Program-made: the position numbers and the translations under genes
Part shown: in pieces, positions 1-7,951 of the stretch
Position numbering within the stretch: position 1 is the stretch's first letter
Layout: each line of letters begins with the position of its first letter
The notes under the pieces: generated by a model
Told to the model about the DNA's origin: nothing
The model's input: only the letters and a program-made list of their open reading frames with translations
Database searches by the model: none
From: Clostridium cylindrosporum DSM 605
Lineage (GTDB): Bacteria; Bacillota; Clostridia; Clostridiales; Caloramatoraceae
Assembly: GCF_001047375.1 (NCBI RefSeq)
Contig: NZ_LFVU01000027.1
Location: 124,001 to 188,000 of the forward strand
Reading direction: 5' to 3'
DNA length: 64,000 nucleotides

Positions 1-1
1 A

Positions 2-1024
2 AAAGTTATATATGAGCATAATGCTAATGAAAAGTTTTCACCTGCTAGTGTTACAAAGGTTATGACTATGCTTTTAACTATGGAAGGTGCTCATAAGGGC
101 AAATTTAAGTTAAGTGATAAGGTAACTATTAGTGAAAAGGCTATGTCTATGGGTGGAAGTACCATGTTCTTAGAGGTAGGAGAAGTTAGAACAGTTGAGG
201 ATCTTTTAAAGGGAATTGCTGTTGAATCAGCTAATGATGCTGCTGTAGCTCTAGCAGAGTTTATAGGTGGAACAGAGGATGAATTTGCATCTATGATGAA
301 TAAAAAAGCAAAAGAGCTTGGTATGAAAAACAGTAACTTTGTTAATAGCTATGGTTTTTATAATAAAGACCATTATACAACCGCATATGATATAGCACTA
401 ATGTCAAGGGAACTTTTATCATATCCAAAGATACTTGATTATACGAAAATCTGGATGGAAACTATAACAGAAGGTAGAAAAGAGCCATTTACACTTACTA
501 ACAGAAATAAAATGATAAGACACTATAATGGCTGTGATGGCTTAAAAACAGGATACATTAAAGAAGCTATGTTTTGTATCTCAGCTACAGCTAAAAGAGG
601 AGATACAAGAATGTTATCTGTAATTATGGGTGCTCCAAGCTGGAAGGAAAGAAATGCTCAAGCGGGACAGCTTCTAGACTATGGATTCTCTAAGTTCTCA
701 AGTCAAAAGATAGTGAATAAGGGAGATGTAGTTAAAGAGGTTAAGATTCCAAGAGGTAAGCCAGAAAGTGTAAAAGTTGTAGCGAAAAATGATTTAGTTG
801 CAGTAATGGAAAAGGGCAATAAATCAAAAATAGAAAAGGTAATAGAAATAGATCAAAATTTAAAACTTCCACTTAAAAAGGGAGATAAGATAGGGAAAGT
901 AACTGCTACTTCTGGAAGCGAAAAGTATGGATCTGTGGATCTTATTTTAGATTGCAACATTGAAAAAACAGGATACTTTGATACTTTAAAAGGTTCATTA
1001 AAAATTTGGTTGAACATAAAATAA
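2..1024 (+). CDS. D-alanyl-D-alanine carboxypeptidase (DacF-type PBP), 5' end outside window
   Basis: Serine D,D-carboxypeptidase (peptidase S11) that trims the terminal D-Ala from peptidoglycan stem peptides outside the membrane. The frame is open from base 2, so the signal peptide and true start lie left of the window. All three penicillin-binding motifs are visible: SVTK at 47-58 (upstream of the first in-window ATG at 62, which therefore cannot be the start), SAN at 227-235, and KTG at 545-553. A C-terminal beta-rich region typical of S11 PBP5-like proteins follows. It is a paralog of the carboxypeptidase gene at 4120. A strong terminator directly follows the stop. The family call is firm; which Dac protein it is remains open. 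Confidence 0.93.
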   Translation, partial: KVIYEHNANEKFSPASVTKVMTMLLTMEGAHKGKFKLSDKVTISEKAMSMGGSTMFLEVGEVRTVEDLLKGIAVESANDAAVALAEFIGGTEDEFASMMNKKAKELGMKNSNFVNSYGFYNKDHYTTAYDIALMSRELLSYPKILDYTKIWMETITEGRKEPFTLTNRNKMIRHYNGCDGLKTGYIKEAMFCISATAKRGDTRMLSVIMGAPSWKERNAQAGQLLDYGFSKFSSQKIVNKGDVVKEVKIPRGKPESVKVVAKNDLVAVMEKGNKSKIEKVIEIDQNLKLPLKKGDKIGKVTATSGSEKYGSVDLILDCNIEKTGYFDTLKGSLKIWLNIK

Positions 1025-1059
1025 ATAAAAGAGGCTTTTGGCCTCTTTTATTTATTTTT
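1023..1059 (+). terminator. Rho-independent terminator after the carboxypeptidase gene
   Basis: A perfect 13-bp stem (1023-1035 with 1041-1053), a 5-base loop and a T-rich tail. It overlaps the stop codon and separates this gene from the downstream M50 protease. Confidence 0.9.
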
Positions 1060-1114
1060 TATATAATTATGTTATAATTATGTTTACTATAAACTATTAT
1101 GGAGGGAATCGTTT

Positions 1115-1738
1115 ATGAACATAGATATAGCTCAATTTATTATAACCGGGATAGTTGTAATAATAGCATTAACTTTTCATGAGTATGCCCATGGACTTGC
1201 GTCATATTCCCAGGGGGATAATACAGCTAAGTTAGATGGTAGATTAACTCTTAATCCCTTATCACACTTAGATTTATTTGGACTTATAGCTCTCTTTTTA
1301 GTTAAGTTTGGATGGGCCAAGCCTGTGCCTATAAATCCTTACTATTATAAAAATAAAAGAAGAGGAATAATAATAACATCATTTGCAGGACCATTTGCAA
1401 ATTTATTACTTGCCTTTTTTTCATTATTTACCTTTTTCTTCATAGCTAAAAACTACAGCGAACCAAGTGACGGTCTTACAATGTTTTTTTATAGTATGGT
1501 ACATATAAATGTAAACTTAGCAGTATTTAACTTAATACCTATACCACCCCTAGATGGTTCTAAGATATTTGCTGAAGCCTTTGGTGGGAAAGTTGCTGAG
1601 TTCATATATAAGGTTGATGGTAAAGGAATGCTAATTTTATTTTTGCTACTAATGATTCCTTTTACGAGAAGTATATTGTTATTTCTAAGTTCAAGTGTGA
1701 TAGATTTTATGTATATCATAATAGATCTTGTATTGTAG
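1115..1738 (+). CDS. Site-2 protease family membrane metalloprotease (peptidase M50)
   Basis: Intramembrane zinc metalloprotease of the S2P/M50 family. The zinc motif HEYAH is at residues 22-26 inside the first hydrophobic segment, and the second motif, LDG with the Asp ligand at about residue 147, follows NLIPIPP. The conserved VPINPYYYKNKRRG segment is at residues 71-84. At 207 residues with about four to five membrane spans and no PDZ domain, it matches the short YwhC-like subgroup rather than RseP. A good Shine-Dalgarno (GGAGGG) precedes the ATG. scpA starts 9 bases after its stop, so the two are probably cotranscribed. The substrate is unknown. Confidence 0.88.
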   Translation: MNIDIAQFIITGIVVIIALTFHEYAHGLASYSQGDNTAKLDGRLTLNPLSHLDLFGLIALFLVKFGWAKPVPINPYYYKNKRRGIIITSFAGPFANLLLAFFSLFTFFFIAKNYSEPSDGLTMFFYSMVHINVNLAVFNLIPIPPLDGSKIFAEAFGGKVAEFIYKVDGKGMLILFLLLMIPFTRSILLFLSSSVIDFMYIIIDLVL

Positions 1739-1747
1739 GAGTGTAAT

Positions 1748-2473
1748 ATGTCTATAAATATTAAAATAGATGCATTTGAAGGTCCTTTAGATTTGCTTTT
1801 GCACCTTATAAAAAAATCAGAGGTGGATATTTACGATATACCTATAGCTAGAATAACTGATCAGTACATAGCCTATCTTAAGGAGATGGAGGAGCTTGAT
1901 CTTGATATTGCAAGTGAGTTTTTGGTTATGGCAGCTACTTTAGTTGAGATTAAATCTAAAATGTTGTTACCTAAAAAGAAAAAAGAAGATGATTTTGATG
2001 AAGAAGATCCAAGACTTGAACTTGTAGAAAAGCTTATCGAATATAAAAAATACAAGGAATTCGCAGGTAATCTTAAAGAAATAGAAGAAAATACACTAAT
2101 TTATTTTAAGGGTCCTGAAATAATAGATGATATTGAGAATAAAGATGTTTTCTTTAAAAATATTACAGTAGAAAATCTAATGATAGCATTTAGAAAAATA
2201 ATGGATAATTATGAAAATAGACATAGAAGTGAAAAAAGGGTTTATGAGAATATATCATCAGATGAATTTAAAATAGAAGACAAAATGGAGTTTATTAAAT
2301 ATACATTAGAAAATAATGAAAAAGTATACTTTGATACATTTTTTCAATTTGCTAAAAATAAGCTTGAAATAATAGTAATATTTATGGCTATGCTAGAGTT
2401 AATTAAACTAAGAGAAATAAGAGTTTATCAAAATAATAATTTTGATAATATTACAATAGAAAGGCAGGTTTAA
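1748..2473 (+). CDS. scpA: Segregation and condensation protein A
   Basis: Kleisin subunit of the bacterial SMC-ScpAB condensin, which compacts and segregates the chromosome. The N-terminus carries the characteristic FEGPLDLLLHLI motif near residue 10 and the DIYDIPIARITDQY segment. A charged KKKKED linker follows, with a winged-helix-like C-terminus that binds the SMC head. The length of 241 residues is normal. TAGGAGTG precedes the ATG. It lies between the M50 protease and scpB, the usual scpA-scpB order. Confidence 0.96.
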   Translation: MSINIKIDAFEGPLDLLLHLIKKSEVDIYDIPIARITDQYIAYLKEMEELDLDIASEFLVMAATLVEIKSKMLLPKKKKEDDFDEEDPRLELVEKLIEYKKYKEFAGNLKEIEENTLIYFKGPEIIDDIENKDVFFKNITVENLMIAFRKIMDNYENRHRSEKRVYENISSDEFKIEDKMEFIKYTLENNEKVYFDTFFQFAKNKLEIIVIFMAMLELIKLREIRVYQNNNFDNITIERQV

Positions 2474-2478
2474 GATAT

Positions 2479-3048
2479 ATGGAAAATTTCTTAGAAGGCC
2501 TTGGAATACTAGAAGAAGAGGAAATGAGAAATAAAGGGATTATTGAGTCTCTTTTATTTACATTTGGTGAACCTCTATCATATAAAAATATAGGGGAGAT
2601 TCTAGAACTAGATGTAAGAAAGGTAAAGAAAATAATTTCTAATATGAAAAGAGAATATGAAGTTCCTACAAGGGGGCTTACTATTAAAGAATTTAATGGT
2701 AAAGTGCAATTATCAACAAAACCTGAATATGGGTCATATATAAAGAGATTAATAAAATCTGATTCAAGACAAAATCTTTCTCAGGCTGCACTTGAAACAT
2801 TAGCACTAGTTGCATATAAGCAGCCTATCACTAAAAGTGAGATAGATGATATAAGAGGAGTAAGAAGTGATAGAGCTGTTACAACTCTTCTTGAAAGAGG
2901 ATTAATTAAAGAAGCTGGAAGGCTTGAAGCCACAGGAAGACCAATACTTTATACTACGACAGATGATTTTCTAAAGTATTTTGGATTCAAAAGTATTAAT
3001 GAACTTCCAGAACTTATTGAATTTAATATGGATTTTGTGGAAGAATAA
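2479..3048 (+). CDS. scpB: Segregation and condensation protein B
   Basis: Dimeric winged-helix partner of ScpA in the SMC complex. The diagnostic segments IIESLLFTFGEPLS and ALETLALVAYKQPITKSEIDDIRGV are present, as is the GRPILYTTTDDFLKYFG motif near the C-terminus. The longest frame starts at 2479 only 5 bases after scpA. A second ATG at 2524, preceded by AGAAGAGGAA, would remove an acidic 15-residue extension and match the family's usual N-terminus better, so the true start is uncertain. The stop codon lies inside a terminator stem. Confidence 0.95.
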   Translation: MENFLEGLGILEEEEMRNKGIIESLLFTFGEPLSYKNIGEILELDVRKVKKIISNMKREYEVPTRGLTIKEFNGKVQLSTKPEYGSYIKRLIKSDSRQNLSQAALETLALVAYKQPITKSEIDDIRGVRSDRAVTTLLERGLIKEAGRLEATGRPILYTTTDDFLKYFGFKSINELPELIEFNMDFVEE

Positions 3049-3079
3049 AATACAACTACTGTATTTTATTCTTTTTTTT
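3043..3079 (+). terminator. Rho-independent terminator after scpB
   Basis: An 11-bp stem (3043-3053 with 3061-3071), a 7-base loop and a run of eight T. The stem is AT-rich but the T tract is strong. It ends the scpAB unit only 15 bases before the next start codon. Confidence 0.8.
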
Positions 3080-3093
3080 GAGGTGAATTAATA

Positions 3094-3657
3094 TTGGTGA
3101 TAATTATTCTTATATTGATATTAGGAATGTTATTCATTCCTTTTAAGTTAAAGGTCATATTACATAATAATAAAATTAAAGTTTATTTAATAATCTTGAA
3201 TTTTATAAAATTTAAAGTTTTTGAAAGAAATAAATTAGTAAGCTTTGAAGAAGACTATGTTAAGAAGTTAAAATCACATAAGTTCTATAAAATAGTTGAA
3301 AATGATTTTAGAAAAGAAAAAAGCTATTTTAAAAATATGAAATTTTTAAAACTAGTAAAGAAAATAGCTAAAAAATTAGAAATTTCAATAAATATTTGCT
3401 TTAAATTTGGATTTGAAAGAAGAGATATTACAGCTATACTTTATGGATTTTTATGTGCATTGTTACCTGTTTTAAAGGGCTTTTTGTGTAGAGTGAACTC
3501 TAATTTTAATCTAGAATTTAAGCTTTATCCTAATTTTAATATTGCCTCAATTGACTTTAAGGTAATAAGTACCTTTAAAACCACTTTATTTAAAATGATT
3601 TTAATAATATTTATTGTATTTCAGGAAATCCTATTAATAAAGAAAAATAAAATATAA
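3094..3657 (+). CDS. DUF2953 membrane protein (YtfI-like)
   Basis: A small protein with an N-terminal membrane helix (residues 1-20), a basic middle region, the DUF2953-type segment FKFGFERRDITAILYGFLCALLP near residues 104-126, and a second hydrophobic helix at the C-terminus. The start is TTG with GAGGTGA upstream. Directly upstream of a GerW/YtfJ-family gene it matches the ytfI-ytfJ arrangement of Bacillus, where both are forespore genes. The family call rests on this segment and the neighbourhood. Molecular function is unknown. It sits only 15 bases past the scpB terminator, so its promoter must lie in scpB or transcription must read through. Confidence 0.7.
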   Translation: MVIIILILILGMLFIPFKLKVILHNNKIKVYLIILNFIKFKVFERNKLVSFEEDYVKKLKSHKFYKIVENDFRKEKSYFKNMKFLKLVKKIAKKLEISINICFKFGFERRDITAILYGFLCALLPVLKGFLCRVNSNFNLEFKLYPNFNIASIDFKVISTFKTTLFKMILIIFIVFQEILLIKKNKI

Positions 3658-3669
3658 GGAGTGTTGAAT

Positions 3670-4104
3670 ATGTCAGAAAATACATTACAAGGTCTAATGA
3701 AAACAACAATGGATAACTTAAAGGAAATGATAGATGTTAATACAATTGTAGGTGACCCTGTTGAGACTGTTGATGGTACAATTATAATTCCTGTGTCTAG
3801 AGTAACAGTTGGTTTTGGTTCAGGAGGAACAGAAATGTGTGAAGGATCAAATTCATCCAAAGAATCAGGTTCTTGTGGATCTTATCCATTTGGTGGAGGA
3901 AGTGGAGCTGGTATGGCTGTAACTCCTGTATCTTTCCTTGTAGTTACAAGAGAGCAAGTTAGATTACTTCCAGTAGGTCAAATGAATACATTAGAAAGAC
4001 TTATAGATAATATACCAGATGTTTTAGAAAAAATTGTTGATTCATTTAAAAAAGATAAGCACTTTAAAGATTCTAAACCAGATTTTACTGTAAACCCAAC
4101 TTAA
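3670..4104 (+). CDS. GerW/YtfJ-family sporulation protein
   Basis: Matches the GerW (YtfJ) family through the segment EMIDVNTIVGDPVETVDGTI, the IIPVSRVTVGFGSGG strand, a Gly/Ser-rich middle and the later VSFLVV segment. In Bacillus the protein is needed for a normal germination response. The 144-residue length is normal. The frame is open from a GTG at 3661, but ATG at 3670 is chosen because GGAG at 3658-3661 lies 8 bases before it. The pair with the YtfI-like gene upstream (12-base gap) supports the call. The carboxypeptidase at 4120 may be cotranscribed. Confidence 0.9.
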   Translation: MSENTLQGLMKTTMDNLKEMIDVNTIVGDPVETVDGTIIIPVSRVTVGFGSGGTEMCEGSNSSKESGSCGSYPFGGGSGAGMAVTPVSFLVVTREQVRLLPVGQMNTLERLIDNIPDVLEKIVDSFKKDKHFKDSKPDFTVNPT

Positions 4105-4119
4105 TCTGGTGGTGATCAG

Positions 4120-5229
4120 ATGAAATTAAAATTTCAAGTATTATCTATGGTAATAATAATGTTTATTGCCTTATCTTCAATAGTAACTGCTAAAGAAAAA
4201 AAAATTCAAGCACCTAAGTTAAATTCACATGCAGCAGTGGTAATAGACCAAAATTCAGGAAGAATTTTATATGGTAAAAATGATAATAAAATTTTGGCTA
4301 TGGCTAGCACAACCAAAATAATAACAGCAATCGTTGCTATAGAAAATGGAAAACTTACAGATCAAGTTACAGTGTCTAAGAAAGCAGCGTCTATTAATGG
4401 TTCATCTGCAGGGCTTAAAGAAGGAGAGAAAGTTAGTCTTGAAGAACTTATTTATGGTCTTATGATGAAATCAGGTAACGATGCTGCTATAGCTATAGCA
4501 GAACATATAGGTGATGGAAAAGTTGAAAATTTCATAAAGCTTATGAATCATAAGGCTTTAGAGTTAGGACTTTATAATACTCACTTTGTTACTCCTCATG
4601 GCCTTGATGCTGATACTCATCACACTACTGCGAGGGATCTTGCAAAAGCTACTGCATACGCACTAAAAAATAAGGTGTTCCAAAAAGTATCTGCATGTAA
4701 AGAAATTTCATCGGGAGAAAGTGGAGCATTTAATAAATCCTATAATAATATAAATAAGTTTTTATTTAGACTTCCTGATGCAGACGGTGTTAAAACTGGA
4801 TATACTGGTAATGCAGGTAAATGCTTAGTTGCATCAGTTACCCATCAGTATGGAAGGTATATTGCTGTTACACTTAATAGTGGAGATAGATGGAAGGACT
4901 GTGAGAACCTAGTTAACTATGCTAAAGAAAATTTCTCACATATAAAAATAGAAACAGATTCCCTCAATATCTTAAAAAGTAGAGTTCTTGGGGGAGAAGA
5001 AAAGTATCTTCAAAGTACAATAGATAAAGAAATATATCTACCTGTTCTTAAAGGTGAAGAAAATAATATAAAAACAGAAGTTCAAATACCTTCAGTTATT
5101 AATTCTCCTGTATATAAAAATGATCATATAGGAAACTTGCTTATTTATGTTAATGATAAATTAGAAACTACATTTCCCTTTATAAGTAATAAGAATATCG
5201 AAAATAAAATTTATAATAAAGCAATGTAA
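4120..5229 (+). CDS. D-alanyl-D-alanine carboxypeptidase (DacF-type PBP)
   Basis: Secreted, membrane-associated S11 carboxypeptidase. It has a signal peptide of about 24 residues ending VTA, then catalytic STTK at residues 63-66, SGN at 118-120 and KTG at 225-227. The last third is the beta-rich PBP5-like domain. At 369 residues it is slightly short, and no obvious C-terminal amphipathic anchor helix is seen. The start ATG follows GGTGGTGATC. It is a paralog of the truncated gene at the left edge. Being next to ytfI/gerW-like genes, a sporulation role like DacF is plausible but not shown. Confidence 0.93.
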   Translation: MKLKFQVLSMVIIMFIALSSIVTAKEKKIQAPKLNSHAAVVIDQNSGRILYGKNDNKILAMASTTKIITAIVAIENGKLTDQVTVSKKAASINGSSAGLKEGEKVSLEELIYGLMMKSGNDAAIAIAEHIGDGKVENFIKLMNHKALELGLYNTHFVTPHGLDADTHHTTARDLAKATAYALKNKVFQKVSACKEISSGESGAFNKSYNNINKFLFRLPDADGVKTGYTGNAGKCLVASVTHQYGRYIAVTLNSGDRWKDCENLVNYAKENFSHIKIETDSLNILKSRVLGGEEKYLQSTIDKEIYLPVLKGEENNIKTEVQIPSVINSPVYKNDHIGNLLIYVNDKLETTFPFISNKNIENKIYNKAM

Positions 5230-5233
5230 TTAA

Positions 5234-5264
5234 AAAAAGATGCCAAAAATTTTGGCATCTTTTT
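5234..5264 (+). terminator. Rho-independent terminator after the second carboxypeptidase
   Basis: An almost perfect palindrome: 15-bp arms (5234-5248 with 5250-5264) around GATGCC/GGCATC, with the loop forming from the A/T tract and a T run at the end. Confidence 0.9.
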
Positions 5265-5293
5265 ATTTATTTTATAGAAAAATGTAACAATAA

Positions 5294-5327
5294 TTTCCCA
5301 TGAAGAATATTTTAATTATATGGGAAA
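5294..5327 (+). repeat. Inverted repeat TTTCCCAT-N18-ATGGGAAA before the flavoprotein pair
   Basis: Perfect 8-bp arms at 5294-5301 and 5320-5327. The right arm runs into the Shine-Dalgarno AAAGGAGG (5325-5332) of the next gene, so in RNA the hairpin could partly hide the ribosome binding site; in DNA it could be an operator. No known regulator site is recognised. Confidence 0.45.
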
Positions 5328-5340
5328 GGAGGTTTAATAG

Positions 5341-6324
5341 ATGTTAAAGTATGTTGATTGTATAGATTCAGGAACGGAATTTTGCCCATGTTCTTTAGCT
5401 GAGAGAGGAGAATGTATAATATGTTCTCAGTTAAGAGATAAAAGGTTTTGTGATTGCTTAAATTGGAAGGGTACATGTATATACCAAAATTATATATGGA
5501 ACATGGAAAGAGCTAAAAAAGCTAGGGAGTACATGGAGTTTTCAGTTCTAGAAAAAAAGTTTATAAGAGAAGATATTTTTATTTTAAAAGTTCAAGTTGA
5601 TAGCTACTTAGCAAGAGAATTAAATGAATTTGGGGCATATGTATTTATGAAAAGACCAGGAGACGGTGATGCATATAATACTCCAATTTCTATATTAGAT
5701 AGTAATATTAATGATAATGTAATAACTACTGTAATCAAGGTAGATGGTGTAAAAACAAAGGCATTAAAAATAGTTGAGGATAAAATATTAATAAAGGGTC
5801 CACATTATAATGGGATTCAAGGAGTTAAGAATCTTAAAGAATTGGAAAATGGCTCTTGTCTAATACTAGGTAGGGGAGTTGGTACCGCTCCTACAGTACT
5901 TGCTACAAAAAAGATGCTTTATAAGAATAATAGCATTTATGCCCTTTTAGATAAAGGAAGAAGTGATAAAAACTTTTCAGGTACCTACTTTGAAGAGTTA
6001 GGATGTAAGGATGTTGAAGATGTTAACTTTTTAGATGAAAATGGGGAGCTACTAGATGATATAAAAATAAAGATTAAATATATATTAGAAAAAATGAATA
6101 TAGATGTTGTGTTTAGTGCAGGAAGTGATAATTTCCATGAAAAAATATTAACTTATGTTTACGGTTTAAATAAGAATATTAAGTTTGCTACCATAAACAA
6201 TACTACAATATGTTGTGGAGAAGGCATATGTGGAAGTTGCCATATAAAAAGCAAAAAAGGTGAAGTTATCAAGGCATGTAAACAGCAATATAATCCAGCA
6301 GAAATATTTGTAAAGGAGAGGTAG
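5341..6324 (+). CDS. PyrK-like FAD/NAD-binding iron-sulfur protein with Cys-rich N-terminus
   Basis: Three parts are visible. Residues 7-46 hold eight cysteines (C7, C15, C17, C25, C28, C37, C39, C46) in two similar CxC...C units, probably an Fe-S or zinc site. The middle is a ferredoxin-reductase-type FAD and NAD(P) module, including the glycine-rich LGRGVGTAPTVLATK. The end carries C292-x4-C297-x2-C300-x12-C313, the [2Fe-2S] pattern of dihydroorotate dehydrogenase subunit PyrK. Proteins of this kind are usually called sulfide/dihydroorotate dehydrogenase-like. There is no pyrD nearby, so PyrK itself is unlikely. It probably passes electrons between NAD(P)H and the GidA-like flavoprotein 5 bases downstream; that link is inferred. 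Confidence 0.78.
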   Translation: MLKYVDCIDSGTEFCPCSLAERGECIICSQLRDKRFCDCLNWKGTCIYQNYIWNMERAKKAREYMEFSVLEKKFIREDIFILKVQVDSYLARELNEFGAYVFMKRPGDGDAYNTPISILDSNINDNVITTVIKVDGVKTKALKIVEDKILIKGPHYNGIQGVKNLKELENGSCLILGRGVGTAPTVLATKKMLYKNNSIYALLDKGRSDKNFSGTYFEELGCKDVEDVNFLDENGELLDDIKIKIKYILEKMNIDVVFSAGSDNFHEKILTYVYGLNKNIKFATINNTTICCGEGICGSCHIKSKKGEVIKACKQQYNPAEIFVKER

Positions 6325-6328
6325 TTCT

Positions 6329-7606
6329 ATGAAGGTTATAGTTATTGGTGGCGGATGGTCAGGTTGTGCCGCAGCTTTACAGGCTAAAAAAAGTGGTGCA
6401 GATGTTGTTTTAATTGAAAAAACAGACTTGCTTTTAGGACTTGGTAATGTTGGTGGGATAATTAGAAATAATGGTAGATATACAGCTACTGAAGAAATGA
6501 TAGGTTTAGGTGCTGGTGAACTGTTCCATGTAATGGATAATTGTGCAAGGCACAAGGATATTGAGTTTCCAGGGCATAAACATGCAACCTTATATGATGT
6601 ATGTAGGGTTGAACCAGAGGTTAGGAAATATTTGTTAGATGCAGGAATTGAAATTCTATTTCAAAGTAGAGTAAGTGAAGTAGAGATGGATGATAAGAGT
6701 ATAAAGGGGATATATCTTCATGATGGTACTTTCGTTGATGGAGATGTGTTTGTTGAAACAACAGGATCAACAGGTCCTATGGGGAATTGTGTAAGGTATG
6801 GTAATGGATGCTCTATGTGCATACTACGTTGTCCATCATTTGGACCGAGAATAAGTATCAGTAAAAGGGCAGGAGTTGAGGATATATTAGGCATGAGAGG
6901 AGATGACAGCTATGGAGCTATGAGTGGTTCTTGTAAGTTAAATAAGGATTCTTTATCAAATGATATTAGAAAAAAGCTTGATGAAACAGGTGTAGTAGTA
7001 ATAAAGGTTCCAGAAGAGGACATTAATCTTTCGAAGCTTAGTATGAAAGTTTGCCAGCAATATGCTTTAAAGGAATTTGCAGAGAATATAATAATTTTAG
7101 ATACTGGACATGCTAAGCTTATGACTAGTTATTATCCAATAGAAAAGCTTAGAAAAATAGATGGCCTTGAAAATGCAAGATATGAAGATCCTTACTCAGG
7201 AGGAATTGCAAACTCTATAAGATATTTATCAATGGCACCAAGGGATAATACTATGAAAGTTAGAGGAATAAAAAACCTATTTGTAGGCGGAGAAAAAGCA
7301 GGTCTTTTTGTAGGACACACAGAGGCTATTGTTACAGGTACGCTTGCAGGGTACAATGCTGTGAGAAATGGAATAGGACTTAATGGAGTTTCTCTTCCAA
7401 GAGAACTTTCCGTTGGAGATATTATAGCATTTGAAAATGAAAGTAAGGAAACAATAGATGGAGTTAGAAAAAGATATACATTTGCAGGATCAGATTATTT
7501 TAAAAGAATGAAAGAGAATAAGCTATATACAACTAATATTCAGGAAGTTGAGGAAAGAATATCATCACTAATGTTAAAAAATATGTTTAAAAATAAGTTA
7601 GTGTAA
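6329..7606 (+). CDS. FAD-dependent oxidoreductase, GidA/MnmG-like fold
   Basis: Begins with a dinucleotide-binding motif (VIGGGWSGCAAA, residues 5-16) and keeps the later FAD motif LFVGGEKAGLFVGHTEAIVTGTLAGYNAVR typical of GidA/TrmFO flavoproteins, described here by its key GGE and GH residues. A cysteine group C154, C161, C164, C168 in the middle is followed by PSFGPR. It is shorter (425 residues) than MnmG and lacks the tRNA-binding C-terminal domain, so it is not MnmG. It lies 5 bases after the PyrK-like gene, which suggests a two-protein redox enzyme. The substrate is unknown. Confidence 0.72.
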   Translation: MKVIVIGGGWSGCAAALQAKKSGADVVLIEKTDLLLGLGNVGGIIRNNGRYTATEEMIGLGAGELFHVMDNCARHKDIEFPGHKHATLYDVCRVEPEVRKYLLDAGIEILFQSRVSEVEMDDKSIKGIYLHDGTFVDGDVFVETTGSTGPMGNCVRYGNGCSMCILRCPSFGPRISISKRAGVEDILGMRGDDSYGAMSGSCKLNKDSLSNDIRKKLDETGVVVIKVPEEDINLSKLSMKVCQQYALKEFAENIIILDTGHAKLMTSYYPIEKLRKIDGLENARYEDPYSGGIANSIRYLSMAPRDNTMKVRGIKNLFVGGEKAGLFVGHTEAIVTGTLAGYNAVRNGIGLNGVSLPRELSVGDIIAFENESKETIDGVRKRYTFAGSDYFKRMKENKLYTTNIQEVEERISSLMLKNMFKNKLV

Positions 7607-7611
7607 AAAAG

Positions 7612-7634
7612 CCCTAAAGAGATTCTCTTTAGGG
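7612..7634 (+). terminator. Intergenic hairpin, possible weak terminator
   Basis: Eleven-base perfect arms (7612-7622 with 7624-7634) give a stable stem just past the oxidoreductase stop. No T run follows, so it may act as an RNA 3'-end stabiliser or a partial terminator rather than a full one. Confidence 0.45.
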
Positions 7635-7665
7635 ATACATAATAATTTGAAAGGTGATGGTTTCA

Positions 7666-7887
7666 ATGGAAAAAGAACTACCTATTGGCTCTATAGTATT
7701 ACTTAATAATAATAAAAGAGTTATGATTTGTGGGAAAGAAGGCAAGGAAAGAGGTGGATGTAGAATATATGACTATATAGGCTGTGATTATCCACAAGGT
7801 TATCTAACAGATGATAGGGCAACACTTTTCAATTATAAAGATATTAAAAGTATAATATCCATAGGGGCGAAAAGGAAAAAGGGTTAA
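7666..7887 (+). CDS. DUF4176-like small protein
   Basis: A 73-residue protein beginning MEKELPIGSIVLL and continuing with a lysine-rich VMICGKEGKE strand and a YDYIGCDYPQGY segment; this layout fits DUF4176 (LPIGSVVLL...). Members are common in Firmicutes, often near type VII secretion genes, but none of those is present here. ATG at 7666 is chosen because AAGGTGATGG lies just upstream; the open frame from GTG 7654 would overlap that ribosome site. Function unknown. Confidence 0.68.
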   Translation: MEKELPIGSIVLLNNNKRVMICGKEGKERGGCRIYDYIGCDYPQGYLTDDRATLFNYKDIKSIISIGAKRKKG

Positions 7888-7951
7888 TAAAGAATAAAAA
7901 GAGACTATAGGGAATAGAATTTAATATAGTATGTAGTGAATAGGTGAGGTT

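Noticed and set aside
6166-6555. 129-residue minus-strand frame across the flavoprotein gene junction
   Set aside because: No family motif, proline/serine-rich random look, and it overlaps two well-supported plus-strand genes.
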